This document shows, piece after piece, positions 1 through 8,886 of a DNA stretch of 64,000 bases. How positions within the stretch are numbered: the first letter of the stretch is position 1; each line of letters begins with the position of its first letter. The stretch covers positions 1-64,000 of the forward strand of contig NZ_JAJJWH010000015.1 of NCBI RefSeq assembly GCF_020907245.1, in the 5' to 3' direction. The stretch is from Pontibacter harenae (GTDB lineage: Bacteria; Bacteroidota; Bacteroidia; Cytophagales; Hymenobacteraceae). A model generated the notes under the pieces. It did not search any database. It was not told the DNA's origin and saw only the letters and a program-made list of their open reading frames with translations. The position numbers were made by a program, and so were the translations under genes.

Positions 1-135
1 ACCCAGCGGAAACGTAGCGGCAGCATAGGGGACGGCGGGGGGATGGGTACAGTCTTTAATGTGGAGCGGCTGCAACAACCAATAGTAGGTGAAGCGAGGG
101 AGAAGACCTTTGCTATAAGTATAACTGAAAAATAA
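1..135 (+). CDS. C-terminal fragment of an unidentified protein (truncated by window edge)
   Basis: Frame 1 is open from the first base to a TAA at 133-135, giving 44 residues with a Gly-rich stretch (GDGGGMGT) and an otherwise ordinary soluble composition. It ends 6 bases before the stop of the convergent metallophosphoesterase, a spacing that fits a real tail-to-tail gene pair. I do not recognise the family and the start lies outside the window. It could also be a chance open frame. Confidence 0.4.
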   Translation, partial: TQRKRSGSIGDGGGMGTVFNVERLQQPIVGEAREKTFAISITEK

Positions 136-141
136 CTGAAG

Positions 142-996
142 CTACAAATAGTAGTTGAATACTGTCACTTCTGATCTCGCAAAGAAACGTAGGGGAATGC
201 TAGTTGTTCCAAACCCTCTTGACAAGTACAGGTACGGAGGCTCTTTGTTGTACCATCCATTTATGTAATTACCTGACATTCCTGGCAGCTTAGGAACATA
301 GCCAGGAAGCCTGATTTGACCACCATGATTATGACCTGCAAAAATGTATCTGATATTCAGTTGTTCTGAAGCAGTTCTAGTTTTATTTATTGCCTCAACC
401 TCTTTTATTACAGACTCTTGTTGCAGTGGGCTATGAATAAGTAGGAAGTGATGTTCCTCTCTTGCCACATTTTCGACTGCAGCTTGAAAGCAACTCTTTC
501 CTTCAATAAAGTCATCTAAGCCTGTTATGGTTATTCTTTTTCCACCAATCATAAGTGCAACAGAATTGTTTATCAGGAAATGACCCTTATGCTCTTCAAA
601 TATACGCTGTAAATTATTTAGACTTGTTTGTGCCTTATGATCGTTATTACCTGGTATAGCTACTTTTATTACATGCTGATCTAGTAGGCTAAAAAATTCT
701 TTAAGTGGTTCAGTTTTACCTGTAGAATCAATAGTGTCGCCAGCAAAAAGAATGAGTTCTGGCTGTAGCATGTTCAATTTTGAAGCTAGTTTATAGTGGT
801 AAGGCTTGAGCGTTTCCTTGAAGTGTAAGTCAGCTAAAAGCACTAGTTTTAACTTTTCGCCGTTGTTCTTTTTCCCAATATCATAAGTCTTTACTTCAAA
901 GAAGTATTTCTCCAGGAAAAGAGCATCTAATAATATAGCTGCTGCTCCTGCAACCGCAAAACCTCCTATAACCCAGGTAGCGCTTCTTAGTTTCAT
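142..996 (-). CDS. Membrane-anchored metallophosphoesterase (YkuE/YaeI-like)
   Basis: Calcineurin-like phosphoesterase of 284 aa. A hydrophobic N-terminus (residues about 8-27) looks like a signal anchor, placing the catalytic domain outside the cytoplasm. Dimetal motifs are visible in order: DLH (56-58), GD (86-87), GNND (116-119), a His in LLIHSP, and GHNHGGQ near 221-227. The usual GNH(D/E) motif has Asn in place of His, a change also known from other phosphoesterase subfamilies. The size and the PGY..LPG stretch after the last motif resemble YkuE-type enzymes, which act on phosphodiesters or lipid-linked phosphates; the substrate here cannot be read from sequence. Confidence 0.85.
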   Translation of the reverse strand: MKLRSATWVIGGFAVAGAAAILLDALFLEKYFFEVKTYDIGKKNNGEKLKLVLLADLHFKETLKPYHYKLASKLNMLQPELILFAGDTIDSTGKTEPLKEFFSLLDQHVIKVAIPGNNDHKAQTSLNNLQRIFEEHKGHFLINNSVALMIGGKRITITGLDDFIEGKSCFQAAVENVAREEHHFLLIHSPLQQESVIKEVEAINKTRTASEQLNIRYIFAGHNHGGQIRLPGYVPKLPGMSGNYINGWYNKEPPYLYLSRGFGTTSIPLRFFARSEVTVFNYYL

Positions 997-1226
997 TTAT
1001 GACTTCTGATTTTCACAACGTATACCTCCTATTGTAATAATTAGTTATATACATGAAGGAGGTTAATAAAATACAAGAAGCCGCGCAACCTGTTAATATG
1101 TAGCTCTGGCGGACAGTGTAGTGTTCCTCTTCAATGCTGTAATAATTTAAATAACATAATCCCGTTCTTCAAGTATAGCAATTCATATCTGTTTGCTTTT
1201 ACATTCTTCCTCTGTAACTTGGGCAT

Positions 1227-3230
1227 ATGGCTCTTTTGTACCCCTCATTTCTGTATGCGCTGTTAGCTACGGCAGTACCTGTGATTCTGCATCTAGTTCA
1301 GTTAAGACGGGCTAAGCGAATCGAGTTTAGTAATGTCAGGTTCATTCAAGCCTCCAAAGATCTTACTGCTAGTCAGCAAAATCTGAAACAGTTGCTGATT
1401 CTGTTGTGCCGTATTCTATTTATCGTTTTTCTCGTTCTTGCTTTTGCGCAACCTTTCTTACCTGCTACAGAATCTGCTGGTCCTGTCAATGTGTCGGAGG
1501 TGGCTATGGTGGTGGATAATTCATACAGTATGCAGCAACTGGCGGAAGGGAAAGATGTTTCTTTACTGACTACCTCTGTTGACAGAGCCAAAACAATTGC
1601 TAACATATTTCCTGCTTCTACTTCTTTCAGAAGTTTGGCCAATGGGCAACAGGGTAAGGGGCTAATGGCAGGAGCTTCTGATGTGGAGAACTTTCTGGAT
1701 GAGTTAGATTTTACATCCAATTCTTTTCAAATACCAAGTGCCGATAGAGTTGGAGCAGAGCATCTATTTTTGTTTTCCGATTTTCAGAAGAGCACCTTTT
1801 CTCCTCAGTTACTTTCTGATTACAAGAGTAGTAAGGCACAAGTGCATGTGGTGCCTATAGAAGCTGCGAACACTCAAAACGTTTTTATTGATTCACTTTA
1901 TCTGGAGGATGAACTTATACGCCCTGGCGTTGAAAATATACTGCATATAGTTTTATATAACACAGGCGATGAGATGGTAGAGGGAAGTGCTGTCAAACTC
2001 GTGATAGAAGACCAGCAAGTTGCTGCCTTGAGTCTGGATTTGCCAGCGAAGCAAGCAACAGAGGCAACTGTGAGTTTTTCTATAAGAGAAGGTGGTGTAA
2101 AAAGGGCTTATGTAGCTGTTGATGATTATCCTGTTGAGTTTGATAACATGTATCACTTTGTACTTGCTCCTTCCCAGATAATAGAGATAACGGAGGTAGC
2201 AGCCAGTGCTGATAATTCTTTACAAAGATTATATAACAGCGAGGCCTTCTTTAGGCATGCTACCTACAGCCCAGGCAACATAAACTATGCGCGTGCTAGT
2301 ACATCCAATATTATGATATTGAATGGCCTGCAAACTATGCCAGCAGCACTTGCTACTACCGTTGCTAATTTTGTGAAGGCGGGTGGTGCGGTTGTGGTCA
2401 TACCAGGAGTAAGTGCCGAGGCTAGCTCTTATGCTGGGTTTTTTCAGGAATTAAATATTCCGTCTACTTATTCAACAGTAACAGAAGGCGCTAAAACTGC
2501 CTTGGCTGTGCCTGACCCAGCCAACCCTTTCTTCAGAAGTATATTTTCTGAGTATGAAGCCAAAATGCAGATGCCATCTGCCACAAGAAATTTACTTTGG
2601 TCTAGAGCTTCGGAAGATATTATGAAGTTTAGAGGTGGGGCTCCTTTTTTGTCGAGGTTTGACAGGGGGGCTGGAAAGGTATACTTGATGGCGGCGCCCT
2701 TAGATGAACGTTTTAATGATCTGCAGAATCATGCTCTTTTTGTGCCGATTATGTATAGGTTAGCCATAGAAAGCTATAAGCAAGAGCAGCAATTAGCCTA
2801 TAACTTACAAGGAGAGACGTTGCGCATTGCTGTTGGGCCTACTACTAAAGAAGGTATTTTTAAGCTAGCTAAAGATAGCGTGGAGTTTATTCCGCAGCAG
2901 CAGGTAAGAGGTGGCGCTTTATATTTTGATGTACCTGCTGAAATGGATGAAGCTGGCCTGTACAGGTTGCAGTTAAACGACTCAACTGTTACGATACTTG
3001 CTTTAAACTATAGCAAAGAGGAGTCGCAGTTGGAGCAGTATACTCCTAATGAACTGCGCACTTTGCTTGGCCAAGACAGCCAAAATATACATGTTTATGA
3101 CTACGGCGATGAGTTTGATGTGAAGGGAGAATTTGAAAAAAGCTTTTTTGGTGTTAAGCTTTGGAAATATTGCCTAATATTGTGTCTGTTTTTCCTGATA
3201 GCAGAAATAGCACTTATTAGACTCCTCTAA
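1227..3230 (+). CDS. BatA-domain membrane protein with degenerate VWA domain
   Basis: 667 aa. The N-terminus is a typical BatA (aerotolerance regulator N-terminal) module: a first membrane segment (about 5-22), an amphipathic basic stretch and a second membrane segment (about 55-75). A von Willebrand A-like region follows, with a MIDAS-type DNSYS at 97-101 (DxSxS). A hydrophobic segment at the extreme C-terminus (WKYCLILCLFF) would anchor the protein again, so most of the chain is periplasmic. The family is widespread in Bacteroidota but its function is not established. The stop is one base before the ATG of the dihydroorotase-like gene, indicating an operon with translational coupling. Confidence 0.85.
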   Translation: MALLYPSFLYALLATAVPVILHLVQLRRAKRIEFSNVRFIQASKDLTASQQNLKQLLILLCRILFIVFLVLAFAQPFLPATESAGPVNVSEVAMVVDNSYSMQQLAEGKDVSLLTTSVDRAKTIANIFPASTSFRSLANGQQGKGLMAGASDVENFLDELDFTSNSFQIPSADRVGAEHLFLFSDFQKSTFSPQLLSDYKSSKAQVHVVPIEAANTQNVFIDSLYLEDELIRPGVENILHIVLYNTGDEMVEGSAVKLVIEDQQVAALSLDLPAKQATEATVSFSIREGGVKRAYVAVDDYPVEFDNMYHFVLAPSQIIEITEVAASADNSLQRLYNSEAFFRHATYSPGNINYARASTSNIMILNGLQTMPAALATTVANFVKAGGAVVVIPGVSAEASSYAGFFQELNIPSTYSTVTEGAKTALAVPDPANPFFRSIFSEYEAKMQMPSATRNLLWSRASEDIMKFRGGAPFLSRFDRGAGKVYLMAAPLDERFNDLQNHALFVPIMYRLAIESYKQEQQLAYNLQGETLRIAVGPTTKEGIFKLAKDSVEFIPQQQVRGGALYFDVPAEMDEAGLYRLQLNDSTVTILALNYSKEESQLEQYTPNELRTLLGQDSQNIHVYDYGDEFDVKGEFEKSFFGVKLWKYCLILCLFFLIAEIALIRLL

Positions 3231-3231
3231 C

Positions 3232-4503
3232 ATGAAAGTACTTCTCCAAGCAGTTCGAATCATCAACCCCAAATCAGAATACCACCTTCAGCGCCATAAC
3301 ATCCTTGTAGAGAATGGCACCATTACCTCGATCGGCTCCGACGAGCCAGAGGCTGACACAGTAATAGAAGCCGAAGACTTATGCGTATCAGCGGGATGGG
3401 TAGACTTGTTTGCTTTTGCAGGAGAGCCTGGCTTGGAGTATAAAGAAGATTTAGAATCTGTTGCCGCCGCAGCTGCTGCAGGGGGCTTTACAGAAGTGCT
3501 TTGCCTGCCCAATGTGGAGCCCGTGGTGCAAACGAAAGGCGCTGTAAATTATCTTAAACAGAAATCTGCTCAGTTACCAGTTACTTTGTTGCCAGCCGCG
3601 GCTGTTACAGTAGGTACAGAAGGTAAGGATTTAACAGAAATGATAGACCTGCACCATGCAGGTGCTGTTGCCTTCACTGATGGTTTAAAGCCTATACAAG
3701 GTGCCGACGTGCTGCTAAAAGCACTGCAGTATGTGCAGCCTTTCGATGGTGTATTGATGAACAAAGCTGAGCATACGCGCCTGACGGAGCATGGGCAAAT
3801 GCACGAAGGTGAAGCCAGTACCATGCTCGGCTTGAAAGGCATACCAACTCTGGCTGAAGAAGTAATGGTAACACGCGATCTGCAGCTATTACGTTATGCA
3901 GGAGGCCGCCTGCATTTCTCCCTTCTGTCTTCAGCTGCTTCTGTAGAGGCTATTCGTAAGGCAAAAGCAGAGGGCCTGGCAGTTACTTGTGATGTGGCTA
4001 GTTACCAGCTCGCCTTTACAGACGATACGATACCACCCTTTGATACAAACTATAAAGTAGCGCCTCCTTTCAGGACTGCAGCAGATGCAGAGGCTATTAA
4101 GCAAGGATTGAGGGATGGAACCATCGATGTGCTGGTTTCAGCGCACTTGCCGCACGATACAGAATCTAAAAAACTTGAGTTTGATTTAGCTGACTTTGGC
4201 ATCACAAATCTGGAGACAGCCTTTTCTGTGGCTGTTACCTCTTTAGCAGGTGAACTGCCTATCGAGACTATAGTAGAGAAGTTCTCAACAAATCCGAGGC
4301 AGATCTTAAAGTTAGCTGAGCCAACTATAGCAGTGGGAGAGCAGGCAAACCTTACCATCTTCAGTCCAACAGCCACCTGGACACCTACTGAAGCAACTGC
4401 AAAGTCTAAATCACTGAATAGTCCGTTTTTTGGGCAGGAGTTGAAAGGCAAAGTGATCGGAATAATAAACAAAGGGCAGGTAGTACTGAACAATTCTTTT
4501 TAA
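3232..4503 (+). CDS. Dihydroorotase-like amidohydrolase lacking its metal ligands
   Basis: 423 aa, full-length match in layout to type I dihydroorotases (beta-sandwich, TIM barrel, beta-sandwich end). Family signatures remain recognisable: EPGLEYKED (canonical REPGxxxKED), YKVAPPFRT (canonical xKVNPPLR) and LPHDTESK. The metal-binding residues are replaced: HxH is FAF at 60-62, the TPHHL motif is ASYQL at 256-260, the His of HVST appears as LLSS, the His of QHCED reads MNK, and the Asp of DHAPH is Ala304 (AHLPH). It is therefore unlikely to hydrolyse dihydroorotate. Inactive DHOases are known as structural partners of aspartate transcarbamoylase; that role here is inference. It follows the BatA-like gene by one base. 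Confidence 0.85.
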   Translation: MKVLLQAVRIINPKSEYHLQRHNILVENGTITSIGSDEPEADTVIEAEDLCVSAGWVDLFAFAGEPGLEYKEDLESVAAAAAAGGFTEVLCLPNVEPVVQTKGAVNYLKQKSAQLPVTLLPAAAVTVGTEGKDLTEMIDLHHAGAVAFTDGLKPIQGADVLLKALQYVQPFDGVLMNKAEHTRLTEHGQMHEGEASTMLGLKGIPTLAEEVMVTRDLQLLRYAGGRLHFSLLSSAASVEAIRKAKAEGLAVTCDVASYQLAFTDDTIPPFDTNYKVAPPFRTAADAEAIKQGLRDGTIDVLVSAHLPHDTESKKLEFDLADFGITNLETAFSVAVTSLAGELPIETIVEKFSTNPRQILKLAEPTIAVGEQANLTIFSPTATWTPTEATAKSKSLNSPFFGQELKGKVIGIINKGQVVLNNSF

Positions 4504-4561
4504 TATCTTTAATTCTATATTAAGAATGGCTGCTTTAGTAGCCGTTCTATAAACAAACAGC

Positions 4562-5071
4562 ATGTTTAACCAAGCTATAGTAAGAGTAGGAGTTAGGTAT
4601 GGCGTAATCTGTGGCATTGCCTGTTTCGCTTTTTTACTGATGTTTTACTTTGTGGGTGCAAACCCTTTAGGCGAACTGGGGCAGTTTAGTTATTTACCTA
4701 TTCCAATTGCGCTTTTTTTAGGTATTCGCTATTACAAAACGTTTTTCGATGCTGAGCTCGGCTTTCTGAGAGGTTTAAGAGTGGGCTTGTCGGTGTCGTT
4801 TTATACAGCACTAACTGCCTCCCTTTTAGTAGCCATACTTTTATACTTGGTAGGGCCAGCACTTATACAGCAGCATGCGCAGGAGATGAAGGCGCTTTTT
4901 GAACAGACAAGAGAGGAGCAGGTTAAGTTGTTTGGAGAGCAAACCTTTGAACAAGGTTATAAAGCCTTAGATAATCTGACTCCTTCTATGTTAGCCGCAG
5001 ATGACTTTATGAAGCGTATGTTGATAGGAGGCGTGTTGTCTCTGGTACTGGCAGTCTTTTTCCGTAAGTAA
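4562..5071 (+). CDS. DUF4199 family membrane protein (first copy)
   Basis: 169 aa with four predicted membrane segments: about 14-33, 42-60, 78-98 and a last one at 148-166, with a polar helical stretch (QQHAQEMKALFEQTREE) between the third and fourth. This is the DUF4199 layout, common in Bacteroidota and of unknown function. It is followed 22 bases later by a second DUF4199 gene on the same strand, so the two probably arose by duplication and may form a hetero-oligomer; the last point is inference. Confidence 0.8.
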   Translation: MFNQAIVRVGVRYGVICGIACFAFLLMFYFVGANPLGELGQFSYLPIPIALFLGIRYYKTFFDAELGFLRGLRVGLSVSFYTALTASLLVAILLYLVGPALIQQHAQEMKALFEQTREEQVKLFGEQTFEQGYKALDNLTPSMLAADDFMKRMLIGGVLSLVLAVFFRK

Positions 5072-5093
5072 TATTCCATCTAATGATATAACC

Positions 5094-5612
5094 ATGACTG
5101 AGAATCAACCTTCTGTAACTTCTCCTGCAATAAAGTACGGCTTTATCGGCGGTCTAGTATCTATTGCTTACAGTGCTGTGTTGTTAGTAAACGGTGTTGA
5201 TACAAATTCCTGGATGGGGACACTTGGCTACATTATTTTAATTGTAGCTATGGTTATGGCAATGAAGGAGTTTAAGCAGAGCGACCACGGATACATGTCG
5301 TATGGACAGGGGCTTGGCATAGGTACACTGGTATCTGCTGTATTTGGGGTGCTAAGCGGGCTGTTTATGTTTGTTTATGCAACGTTCATCGATCCTAATT
5401 TTCAGCAAAATATCAGAGATAAACAAATTCTAGATTTAGAAAGCAGAGGTTATTCCGATGAGCAGATAGAGCAATCTATGGGTATCGCCGAGATGTTTTC
5501 CAGCCCAACCATGCTAGTAGTTCTGACTATTGTTGGTTATATCTTTATGGGCTTTATTATAGCACTGATTGTTTCTGCCATTATGAAGAACAAGCGCCCA
5601 GAGTTTGAATAG
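5094..5612 (+). CDS. DUF4199 family membrane protein (second copy)
   Basis: 172 aa, four hydrophobic segments (about 14-32, 41-60, 80-100 and 143-165), with a charged loop DKQILDLESRGYSDEQIEQS between the third and fourth. It has the same topology as its neighbour but low direct similarity. It sits in tandem with the first DUF4199 gene and immediately before a family 2 glycosyltransferase. This order (DUF4199 then glycosyltransferase) suggests membrane or envelope work, but no function is known for the family. Confidence 0.85.
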   Translation: MTENQPSVTSPAIKYGFIGGLVSIAYSAVLLVNGVDTNSWMGTLGYIILIVAMVMAMKEFKQSDHGYMSYGQGLGIGTLVSAVFGVLSGLFMFVYATFIDPNFQQNIRDKQILDLESRGYSDEQIEQSMGIAEMFSSPTMLVVLTIVGYIFMGFIIALIVSAIMKNKRPEFE

Positions 5613-5616
5613 AAGT

Positions 5617-6591
5617 ATGCAATACCCTTACGATATTTCGGTAGTAGTTCCGCTTTTCAACGAAGAGGAGTCGCTGCCTGAACTTGTGCGCTGGATCGGA
5701 CGTGTGATGCATGCGCATGAGTTTTCTTATGAAGTTATACTGGTTGATGATGGTAGCACCGACCGCTCGTGGGAGGTGATAGCAGACATCAGCGCCGAAG
5801 ATAATGCAGTAAAAGGCATCAGCTTTAACCGTAACTATGGTAAATCTGCCGCCCTGAACGAAGGCTTCAAACGCTGTTCGGGGGAGGTGGTAATTACCAT
5901 GGATGCCGACTTGCAGGATAGTCCAGAGGAGATTCCTGCACTTTACGACATGATCAAGCACCAGAAGTTTGACCTTGTGTCGGGGTGGAAGCAAAAGCGC
6001 TATGACCCGCTAAGCAAAACGATACCCACAAAGCTTTATAACGGAGCTACCAGAAAGATCTCAGGTATAAAACTCCACGATTTTAACTGTGGCTTGAAGG
6101 CTTATAGGCAAATAGTGGTGAAAAGCATAGAGGTGCATGGCGAGATGCACCGCTATATACCTGTTATAGCCAAGTGGAATGGCTTTACCCGTATTGGCGA
6201 AAAGGTAGTGCAACACCAGGAACGGAAATACGGCACCACCAAGTTTGGCTTAGAGCGCTTTGTTTACGGCTTCCTCGACCTCCTTTCTATTACGTTTGTG
6301 AGTCGTTTTAAGAAGCGCCCGATGCACTTCTTCGGTACGTTGGGTACTTTGTCGTTTGTGATGGGTATAGGCATTACCATCTGGCTAATTTTGCAAAAGA
6401 TAATGGGAGCCTACAGAGGCGGACGCGTACGCGATGTAGTAGACCAGCCATTGTTCTTTTTGGCCTTAGTGGCTGTTATTATAGGCGTGCAGCTGTTCTT
6501 GGCTGGTTTTTTGGCCGAATTGATTTCAATGGCATCTACCAGAAGAAACGAATACCTGATTAAAGATAGAGTAGGAGCGTTGCAACGATAA
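5617..6591 (+). CDS. Membrane-bound glycosyltransferase family 2 (GtrB/ArnC-like)
   Basis: About 324 aa from the ATG at 5617; a TTG at 5605 would add four residues and overlap the upstream stop. GT-A motifs are clear: VVVPLFNEEESLPEL, DDGSTD, the metal-binding DADLQD, and QERKYGTTKFGLERF, the membrane-proximal motif of polyprenyl-phosphate glycosyltransferases. Two C-terminal membrane segments (about residues 240-260 and 285-310) match GtrB/DPM-like enzymes that load a sugar onto undecaprenyl phosphate. The stop overlaps the ATG of the next glycosyltransferase (TAATG), so the two are translated together and probably act on the same glycan. Confidence 0.9.
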   Translation: MQYPYDISVVVPLFNEEESLPELVRWIGRVMHAHEFSYEVILVDDGSTDRSWEVIADISAEDNAVKGISFNRNYGKSAALNEGFKRCSGEVVITMDADLQDSPEEIPALYDMIKHQKFDLVSGWKQKRYDPLSKTIPTKLYNGATRKISGIKLHDFNCGLKAYRQIVVKSIEVHGEMHRYIPVIAKWNGFTRIGEKVVQHQERKYGTTKFGLERFVYGFLDLLSITFVSRFKKRPMHFFGTLGTLSFVMGIGITIWLILQKIMGAYRGGRVRDVVDQPLFFLALVAVIIGVQLFLAGFLAELISMASTRRNEYLIKDRVGALQR

Positions 6592-7730
6592 TGGGGAAAA
6601 GCGTTGTTATTATAGGGCCTGCGCACCCGCTCAGAGGCGGACTGGCAACTTTTAACGAGCGTTTAGCCAGAGCGTTTCAGGAGCGTGGCGATGAAGTGGA
6701 GATTGTGACCTTTAGCCTGCAGTACCCTTCCTTTCTCTTCCCAGGTAAGAGCCAGTTTTTAGATGAAGCAGCACCTCAAGACCTTAGCATCAAGGTGCTT
6801 ATCAATTCTGTAAACCCACTCAGTTGGTATAACACGGGAAACTACATCCGCAAAAAAAAGCCAGACTTGGTTATTTTCAGGTACTGGTTGCCTTTTATGG
6901 GGCCTGCTTTCGGCACAATAGCGCGCCTCATCAGGAGAAATAACCATAGCCGTGTGCTGGCGATTACCGACAACGTTATTCCGCACGAGAAGCGACCAGG
7001 AGATGTGCCTTTCACAAAGTATTTCCTTAGTTCCTGCGATGGTTTTGTTACCATGTCTAAAGCAGTACAGCAAGACCTGGAACGCTTCCAGCCCCAAAAG
7101 CCGAACAAGTACCTGTCGCACCCGCTCTACGATAACTTTGGTAGCCCCGAGACAAAAGCAGAAGCGTGTGCCGCCATTAACCTTGATCCTTCTTACAAAT
7201 ACATTCTCTTTTTCGGGTTTATCCGAGCTTACAAAGGTTTAGACCTGCTGCTAAAGGCAATGGCAGATCCGCGTTTAAAACAGCGCCATGACATAAAGTT
7301 TATTGTGGCTGGTGAGTTTTACGAAGATGCAGCTCCTTATCATACATTAATACAAGAGCTTCAGTTGCAAGACCGATTGGAGCTGCGAACGGAGTTTATC
7401 CCGAACGGTGCTGTCAAACATTACTTCTGCGCAGCCGATCTTATTGTGCAGCCTTACAAACATGCCACCCAGAGTGGTGTAACGCAAGTTGCCTATCACT
7501 TCAATAAGCCTATGGTAGTTACCAACGTTGGCGGCCTGGCTGAGATGGTGCCTCATGGCGAAGTAGGCTATGTGGTAGAGCCAGAACCTCAAGCAATAGC
7601 TACAGCCATTCTAGATTTCTACTCTTCAGGTAAAGCAGCTTCCTATTCCGAAAACATCCAGGTTTTTAAAAGAAAGTTTAGCTGGGAAAACTTCACAGCG
7701 GCTATCTATGAACTGGCTCAGAAAGTGTAG
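6591..7730 (+). CDS. Glycosyltransferase family 4 (GT-B fold)
   Basis: 379 aa. The N-terminal Rossmann half starts VVIIGPAHPLRGGLATFNERLA, typical of GT4 acceptor-side domains. The C-terminal half has the donor-side features: FFGFIRAYKGLDLLLKA, an E-containing loop around LIVQPYKHATQSGVTQVAYHF (the ExxGxxxxEA-like region is divergent, with QSGV in place of the usual sequence), and TNVGGLAEMV. There are no membrane segments, so it acts at the cytoplasmic face. Its ATG overlaps the stop of the preceding GT2 gene. It is the last gene of this block; a roughly 350-base gap follows. Confidence 0.88.
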   Translation: MGKSVVIIGPAHPLRGGLATFNERLARAFQERGDEVEIVTFSLQYPSFLFPGKSQFLDEAAPQDLSIKVLINSVNPLSWYNTGNYIRKKKPDLVIFRYWLPFMGPAFGTIARLIRRNNHSRVLAITDNVIPHEKRPGDVPFTKYFLSSCDGFVTMSKAVQQDLERFQPQKPNKYLSHPLYDNFGSPETKAEACAAINLDPSYKYILFFGFIRAYKGLDLLLKAMADPRLKQRHDIKFIVAGEFYEDAAPYHTLIQELQLQDRLELRTEFIPNGAVKHYFCAADLIVQPYKHATQSGVTQVAYHFNKPMVVTNVGGLAEMVPHGEVGYVVEPEPQAIATAILDFYSSGKAASYSENIQVFKRKFSWENFTAAIYELAQKV

Positions 7731-8080
7731 CTTGGTTTAGGCTAGGTAAAAAAGTCTAACCAAAGAATAACTCTTTCTGGCTATTGCAAGAGCGCTTTGT
7801 ATTTGCGTTAGGTTCATCTCTGGAGACATTATTTGCTGACTTACTAAATTTTAAAGTAAGTAACGGTGCGTTCAAAAACTTAAAAACGTGCTTTTGCCTA
7901 TTATCTCATTTCTAAGTATTCGTTTCCCAAAACAAAGAGGAAATAAGCTATTCTATCACTGTTGCTTAACTTCTAGAAGGGTAGAATAAATATTAATGTT
8001 AAAACAATTTTTTTTACAGAATATAAAGTATAAATTATACTTTATATAGCCGATATTTATAGTGCCTTCAAGTTAAATCT
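7731..8080. other. Intergenic region, AT-rich, with palindrome near its right end
   Basis: No gene seen. The right half is very AT-rich and contains the 27-bp palindrome listed separately, about 35 bases before the next ATG. No good TAnnTTTG promoter was found by eye. The left part has no clear terminator after the glycosyltransferase gene. Confidence 0.5.
8021..8047. promoter_or_regulatory. Perfect AT-rich palindrome upstream of the TonB-receptor unit
   Basis: Two 13-base arms (left arm ATATAAAGTATAA) around a single central base. It lies 34 bases before the ATG of the first gene of the four-gene unit 8081-15283. Symmetry and position fit an operator or a leader hairpin; with no G/C-rich stem it is a poor terminator. 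No adjacent regulator gene points to a binding protein. Confidence 0.5.
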
Positions 8081-8842
8081 ATGAGATTGAAATCTCCACC
8101 CTTCTTGCTTTTATGTGTCTTCTGGCTTTTCTCTCCGTCTGTACAGGCACAAACGGCTGAGCCAGATACTAGCTTTATTCAAAGTTCTGTGTCGGCCGCT
8201 GTAAACTCTTATCGAGAAGCGGTTGGCTTGAATGCCCACCTGTACAACGGTCCAGAGTACGTAACTGAAACCATTTCCTATTTAGAAGGTCATCAGTTTT
8301 TCAAAGAAAAAATTCCCACTTCTGGCGCGGTACTTTACGATGGTACTTGGTTTAATAATGTGCCCATGCTGTATGATGTGGTAATAGATGAACTAGCCAT
8401 CTTCCACCCAGGAAATGGCATATTACAACGGTTGATAAAAGAGAAAGTGCAGATGTTTACTTTGCAGGATCACCTGTTTGTCTTTATCAAGAGCGATAGC
8501 ATATCCGCTAATTCTGTCATCAAACCAGGGCTTCACGACTTACTTTACAAAGGTGAGGTGCAAGTGCTGGCCAAACGAGATAAAGACATACAAGAAAGAG
8601 CCACGAGCAAAGGAATGGAGGGTGCTTATGAGGTGATGGACAAGTATTACCTCTATAAAGATGGTGCTTACCACCAGGTAAAAAGCAAAAGCTCGGTGTT
8701 GAAGGTGCTCCGAGATGAGAAGAAGCAACTGCAGAAGTTTGCACGGGCTCAAAAGCTCAAGTTCAGAAGGAACCGCGAAGAAGCCTTGGTGCAGGTTGCA
8801 GCCCACTACGATGCCCTTAAAACCCAGAACCTGGACAGATAA
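8081..8842 (+). CDS. Secreted protein of unknown function, first gene of TonB-receptor unit
   Basis: 253 aa. Residues 1-24 form a Sec signal peptide (basic start, hydrophobic FLLLCVFWLF, cleavage near VQAQ). The mature part has a motif block LYNGPEYV...GHQFFKE...VLYDGTWFNNVPMLYDVVIDE that I associate with an uncharacterised secreted family common in Bacteroidota. The C-terminal third is lysine-rich and probably helical. It begins 44 bases before the TonB receptor on the same strand, so it may be a periplasmic or surface partner of it. No enzymatic motif seen. Confidence 0.75.
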   Translation: MRLKSPPFLLLCVFWLFSPSVQAQTAEPDTSFIQSSVSAAVNSYREAVGLNAHLYNGPEYVTETISYLEGHQFFKEKIPTSGAVLYDGTWFNNVPMLYDVVIDELAIFHPGNGILQRLIKEKVQMFTLQDHLFVFIKSDSISANSVIKPGLHDLLYKGEVQVLAKRDKDIQERATSKGMEGAYEVMDKYYLYKDGAYHQVKSKSSVLKVLRDEKKQLQKFARAQKLKFRRNREEALVQVAAHYDALKTQNLDR

Positions 8843-8886
8843 TCAGTTAAACGAATATACATAGTGCCTGTACTCACTCAAACTTT

